Part shown: in pieces, positions 59,647 through 64,000 of the stretch
How the letters are laid out: each line of letters begins with the position of its first letter
How positions within the stretch are numbered: the first letter of the stretch is position 1
NCBI GenBank assembly: GCA_035578905.1
Contig: JAQJVL010000666.1
Location: forward strand, 186,001 to 250,000
Length of the DNA: 64,000 nucleotides
Reading direction: 5' to 3'
Origin: Stictocephala bisonia
Lineage: Eukaryota; Arthropoda; Insecta; Hemiptera; Membracidae
Notes under the pieces: model-generated
What the model was told of the DNA's origin: nothing
Seen by the model: only the letters and a program-made list of their open reading frames with translations
Database searches by the model: none
Program-made: the position numbers and the translations under genes

Positions 59647-61212
59647 TTGCTTTTGTGTTTTATACGTTTTCTGGCATGTTGCAGTAATATTTGTCTTTTT
59701 AATTGTTTTATTGCATTGGGAAATGATCAGTGTTGTTTGTAGGTGTATTGCTGTTTAATGAAAAGTGATAACTTTTATAAAGCCGAGGTCTACATTCCTA
59801 CAGATAAAAAGATACGTTTTAATTTATTTATAATCTTATAAATCACAGAATTATTGAAAGAGTGGAAATTAATATGAAATAGGTGTCACACATATTTATG
59901 GCGTCATAACATAGAAATTGCTGCGATTAAAAGTTGTTTATTGGCAGTGGATAGTTAATGATTGGTAAACATTGTTAGATATTTCCAATGCTTCAACGAA
60001 ACAAACGCAACGTTTAGACCCGTATAAAACTCAATCGTCTTCAGGTGTCACTTATTACGTTATCCTTCATTTACAACTCAAAGTTATTTAAGACACCCCT
60101 TAAAACTACATACTTGTATACTACAGTTGACTTTTATGAAAGTCACATATTCATATAAATTATTACGCGTAACACAATTATGAAAAGTATACAAAAACAC
60201 AATTTGAAATACAACATATGGAAACGTTCAACAATAAACAGAACAGGTTATTAAAAAGAATAAAAATGTACAGTGTATCCAAAACAGTGAAATAACCAGC
60301 TGAACTCCCATGAACGTCAAACACGAGCTAAATCCTTGATGAGTGGTGAGAACTCCCTCCAAGCGATGCGTAGGTGGACTGGGTTCTAGCAAAGTGGAGA
60401 AATAACTACTCTACGCAAATATGACACACATTTATCGAACTATTCAATGGTAATTCTGATTCTTTCTTCTATGTGGCGGAGCATTACACTCCAGTACATA
60501 CACCATCACAGTTGGCGGACTTGTCTATAAGCCATGCGGGTTTATATGGAACAATGTCATGACTGGTTTATATGGACATTTATGCTAATTTTCTCCTCCC
60601 TTGTTTCGTCTAAAAGAATTCTATTTTATTTTTCTGTGTTACTTGGTGATAAGCGTGGTTATACAATGTTCCAGTTGAGCAGGCTGGTTTTCGCACTGGC
60701 CCAAGTTAGGTTATATTCGTCAACACAGAGTAAAGGCAAACAAGTTGTTGTCTTGGTGGTTCAATCAGATCGTAAATCGACGATATTTTACATTTTTTAG
60801 TGTAGTCAAGTACTTATAATATTCGTCAAATAAATAAAATCATCGTCAGAGTGCTTCAATTTATTCGGTCACGTCCGGAGGAGCGTTAACAAGCAATAGT
60901 GTAATATTTCTACAGTCAGTTCAAGCAGGAAGATGGGAGCAGCCTTCAGAATAGTGTTTGTTTCCTGTTTAGAGTAAATTATTTCAGTTTCCTTATATCA
61001 GCATCATTTCCTCTTTATAATTGATCGAGCTTTTCTCTCCTTCACAACGCGGCTTCCTGTTTGAGGTTAGGTCACTGCCCCTGTTTATCGTAGTGCCGAT
61101 TACTGTTGCAATTTGTCGCTTGCTGTTCCCGTCACTTTATTAATTAAACTAATAATAGAGTTACAATTTTCATTGTTAATTCCCTGTGATTTGTTAATTT
61201 TTCTGTAGGGGT
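59647..61212. other. Unique sequence, no gene supported
   Basis: Short frames only; the 88-codon forward frame at 60534-60800 has no recognisable domain. Confidence 0.45.
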
Positions 61213-61352
61213 TGTCCAGTTGCACCGGCGGTCAGGGATTGGTCCTAATTACTATGTCCAGTTGCACCGGTGGTCATGGATTAATCCTAATTACTATGTC
61301 CAGTTGCACCGGTGGTCATTTCGAACCCTTTGGAACAGTGTCCAGTTGCATC
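61213..61352. repeat. 42-bp tandem repeat, about 3.3 copies
   Basis: tgtccagttgcaccggtggt recurs at 61213, 61255 and 61297, with a shortened copy at 61340. Confidence 0.92.
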
Positions 61353-61458
61353 CAGTTTAAGTCGATGTAATGTAGTCGATTATTTTTTTTTATTAATTTT
61401 CATAAGAAATGTATCCTAAGATTAAAAAAAAACCTCTAAGGCTAAAAAGACAAATACA

Positions 61459-61958
61459 NNNNNNNNNNNNNNNNNNNNNNNNNNNNNNNNNNNNNNNNNN
61501 NNNNNNNNNNNNNNNNNNNNNNNNNNNNNNNNNNNNNNNNNNNNNNNNNNNNNNNNNNNNNNNNNNNNNNNNNNNNNNNNNNNNNNNNNNNNNNNNNNNN
61601 NNNNNNNNNNNNNNNNNNNNNNNNNNNNNNNNNNNNNNNNNNNNNNNNNNNNNNNNNNNNNNNNNNNNNNNNNNNNNNNNNNNNNNNNNNNNNNNNNNNN
61701 NNNNNNNNNNNNNNNNNNNNNNNNNNNNNNNNNNNNNNNNNNNNNNNNNNNNNNNNNNNNNNNNNNNNNNNNNNNNNNNNNNNNNNNNNNNNNNNNNNNN
61801 NNNNNNNNNNNNNNNNNNNNNNNNNNNNNNNNNNNNNNNNNNNNNNNNNNNNNNNNNNNNNNNNNNNNNNNNNNNNNNNNNNNNNNNNNNNNNNNNNNNN
61901 NNNNNNNNNNNNNNNNNNNNNNNNNNNNNNNNNNNNNNNNNNNNNNNNNNNNNNNNNN
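61459..61958. other. Assembly gap, 500 N
   Basis: Exactly 500 undetermined bases, a conventional placeholder length, so the true distance is unknown. The frame that appears to run through it is an artefact. Confidence 0.99.
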
Positions 61959-64000
61959 TTTTATGTGATTATTATTAAATAGCTGGTTATTTTAAGTTAA
62001 TAAGTCAGTACCATTGGCACATAGTTGTACGTTAGTGCAATAACTGTAATAAATATATGTTTGACAACAATGCAACAGCTGATATTTATATGAACAGCTG
62101 ACGGACCAGTATTATGAATTATGCAAGGCTTTCTTTAAACATTTCATTTCAATAATGTAGTGTCATTTACTGAAGCTAGGACATTAAATATTCAAAATTG
62201 TACTATGTTGCGATTACATGCCTATTCTAATAATTATTTACTAGTGATGTAAAAAGTGCTATTTTATCATACAAAATATATTTAATTGTGAAACTACGTT
62301 AAAGAAAGAAATAACAAAAGTTTTACAAATTAGTAATAGAAACTGTGCTATTAAAAAATATCCTTGGGCTAATTTTATTTATTTTGTCCAAGATATTCAA
62401 CCTTTATGATAACTAAAATGTATTAATTTAAGCCTGCGTCACAATAACATAGAAAAATGCGGTTGTTTATCGATTTTACAACCAAAAGTAGCCGTTTGTA
62501 ACTATTTGAGTATCCATAGAAAACGTCGAATATTACAGGGAAATGCAAAGAATAAAAATATTTTAAAATTACATTTCATATAAGGAAAAATCATTTAATA
62601 CTTAATGTTATCAATCATCACTATCAATGCACACTTCAGTCGGAGGTGGTGTGGTACCTCTTGACATCACTATCAATGCCCACTTGTAACAGGTCCACCA
62701 AATTGACGATTTCATAATAATACGGAATAAATATGTCAACTTGAAATATGCCAAAGCAGCATCAATAAGTATAGATAAATGAAACTCTACTCACAAGCCA
62801 TATGTATGTATACATAAATGAGTACAGGGAAGATAAATGATGATTAATCATGAGTATGTTCAAGTGTTTTGTAAATAATTTTTCACCACATTTAATTGTA
62901 TATTGAATTAAAACCATTGTTATAACTAATAACCAATAATTAAATCATGTTGTATGTGCTATTTAATAGAAAAGGTAATCAAAGTGATATGTTCAGCTAA
63001 GATGATCTTGCCCTGAAACCAATTGACAATTGCTGTATGGACACTCAGTGACACTAATGATACCATGTGGACACTATAGGAAGTGACAGTGTTGTGACTC
63101 AGTGTAAAAAGTATAAGCAACCATAAGGTAACCGATGAACTGCTTCTTTAATATGAACCACTACAAGAGGAAGTAAGTGATCAAATTAAACAATATTTTA
63201 TGGAAACACTATTTTCCAGGAAACTTAAAACTCAATAGCAAGAGTGAACTTTGAACTAATTATTTTATGCATTGCCATAAAAAGTGTTAGTATGACAAGC
63301 TAAGTGGTATATAACAATGATCACGTGACTGTTTTGACTTCATTAATAAGACATAAGAAACTTGATCAAGAATAAATCAATTTTTGAACTTTGATCATTA
63401 TTAAAATTGGTTGCTACCAGCAATTCATGTTTTTATGTGAAATATTTTTAGTAAAATAATTTTGTATTTCACCATTAATTAATGGAAAACATGTATATAC
63501 ATTCTGTCAAATCATAATCATTAATGACAGAATAACTCAAATAACTTTACAATTGAAAAGTTTTGATGTAAATAAAACAAAGTATCTACTATTTTATAAT
63601 CACTTGTCAGAATAATGATAATACTATTTGAAGATGTTAACTAATGTTTTTAATCTTTTGAATATTTTTAAACTGTATTTAAATGAAATTTTATTTGTGT
63701 ATGTTTTGAAATACTGTTGTTATTATTAAGTCAATTGTACTCCATAAATAATGAAATAATGGTATGAATAACAAATAAATGTTCAACCACTGATGATGCA
63801 AAATTATAATTGTACTTGTTAACAACTCTCATACATTTTTTATCAGTATTCAATATTTGATTAAGAATTGAAATAATAATGTAAATTTCTTGAATTCATT
63901 GAAACATATTTATATCTAACTACAAGATAATTAATATTAATGACAACTTGCATTAATGACAAAGAATCATTAAAGATGTTTTGTTACAAATTAATAACAA
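61959..64000. other. Unique, very AT-rich sequence after the gap; no gene supported
   Basis: No array longer than two units. catcactatcaatgc is repeated at 62615 and 62665, and tgtaacaggtccaccaaatt at 62684 is the inverted match to 15575-15600. Composition is even more AT-rich than before the gap. Confidence 0.5.

Noticed and set aside
54587..59742. Dozens of overlapping 61-67-codon frames (MSVKTFHPGLWK type)
   Set aside because: All are the same 97-bp unit read across two units in cycling frames; there is no independent coding evidence.
61409..61978. 189-codon frame across the gap
   Set aside because: Almost all of it is undetermined bases.

Overview
This is a repeat-dominated, gene-poor stretch of an arthropod nuclear genome, most likely an insect. 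The case rests on four things: an AT-rich background with scattered CpG-rich islands, a Tc1/mariner-type transposase with the arthropod-typical DUF4817-like N-terminus, a short interstitial run of the insect telomere motif (TTAGG/CCTAA), and no compact genes, operons or ribosome binding sites. The order cannot be fixed from the sequence; a hemipteran would fit but is a guess. There is one assembly gap of exactly 500 N (61459-61958).

No intact host protein-coding gene could be supported. Most open frames here are by-products of tandem repeats; two arrays have a 54-bp period (18 codons) and so stay open for a long way. The only convincing coding relic is a broken DD41D-type mariner transposase (47448-48532) inside a 2.53-kb element with about 550-bp terminal inverted repeats (46691-49223). 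Weaker relics are a psq-type helix-turn-helix fragment near 3.0 kb and a possible Harbinger-like fragment near 26.9 kb. Non-autonomous DNA elements with visible boundaries lie at 3489-4216 (8-bp target duplication) and 36375-36804 (TTA duplication). A relative of the first lies at about 22099-23225.

Layout: 0-1.2 kb GC-rich gatcg repeats and a TA microsatellite; 1.2-10.8 kb mostly unique AT-rich sequence with the first transposon and a 34-bp palindromic repeat; 10.8-11.2 kb a 95-bp array; 11.4-14.6 and 15.96-18.04 kb two copies of a composite block (degenerate 22-bp minisatellite followed by about 355-bp monomers); 18.0-18.3 kb a promoter-like island; 18.4-19.0 kb a 38-bp array; 19.3-21.9 kb a 54-bp array; 24.5-26.7 kb a second, unrelated 54-bp array; 27.3-28.2 kb a 25-bp array; 28.3-41.1 kb largely unique with a candidate CpG-rich first exon at 30.4-30.8 kb, a 104-bp array, a small Harbinger-like MITE and a 63-bp array; 41.1-43.7 kb a 67-bp array; 44-46.2 kb GC-rich islands and a double perfect hairpin; 46.7-49.2 kb the mariner; 49.3-54.6 kb clusters of a G-quadruplex-forming 36-bp repeat; 54.6-59.6 kb a 97-bp array; 59.6-64 kb unique AT-rich sequence and the gap.

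The most unusual signals are these: about a third of the window is tandem arrays of at least a dozen unrelated periods; a 36-bp minisatellite repeatedly encodes one of the tightest possible G-quadruplex motifs; a 1.73-kb block carrying that minisatellite sits inside the 97-bp array; each 97-bp and each 63-bp unit carries a good-looking 3' splice site; and two back-to-back perfect hairpins share one tetraloop. Functional claims about these are inference and are marked as such.
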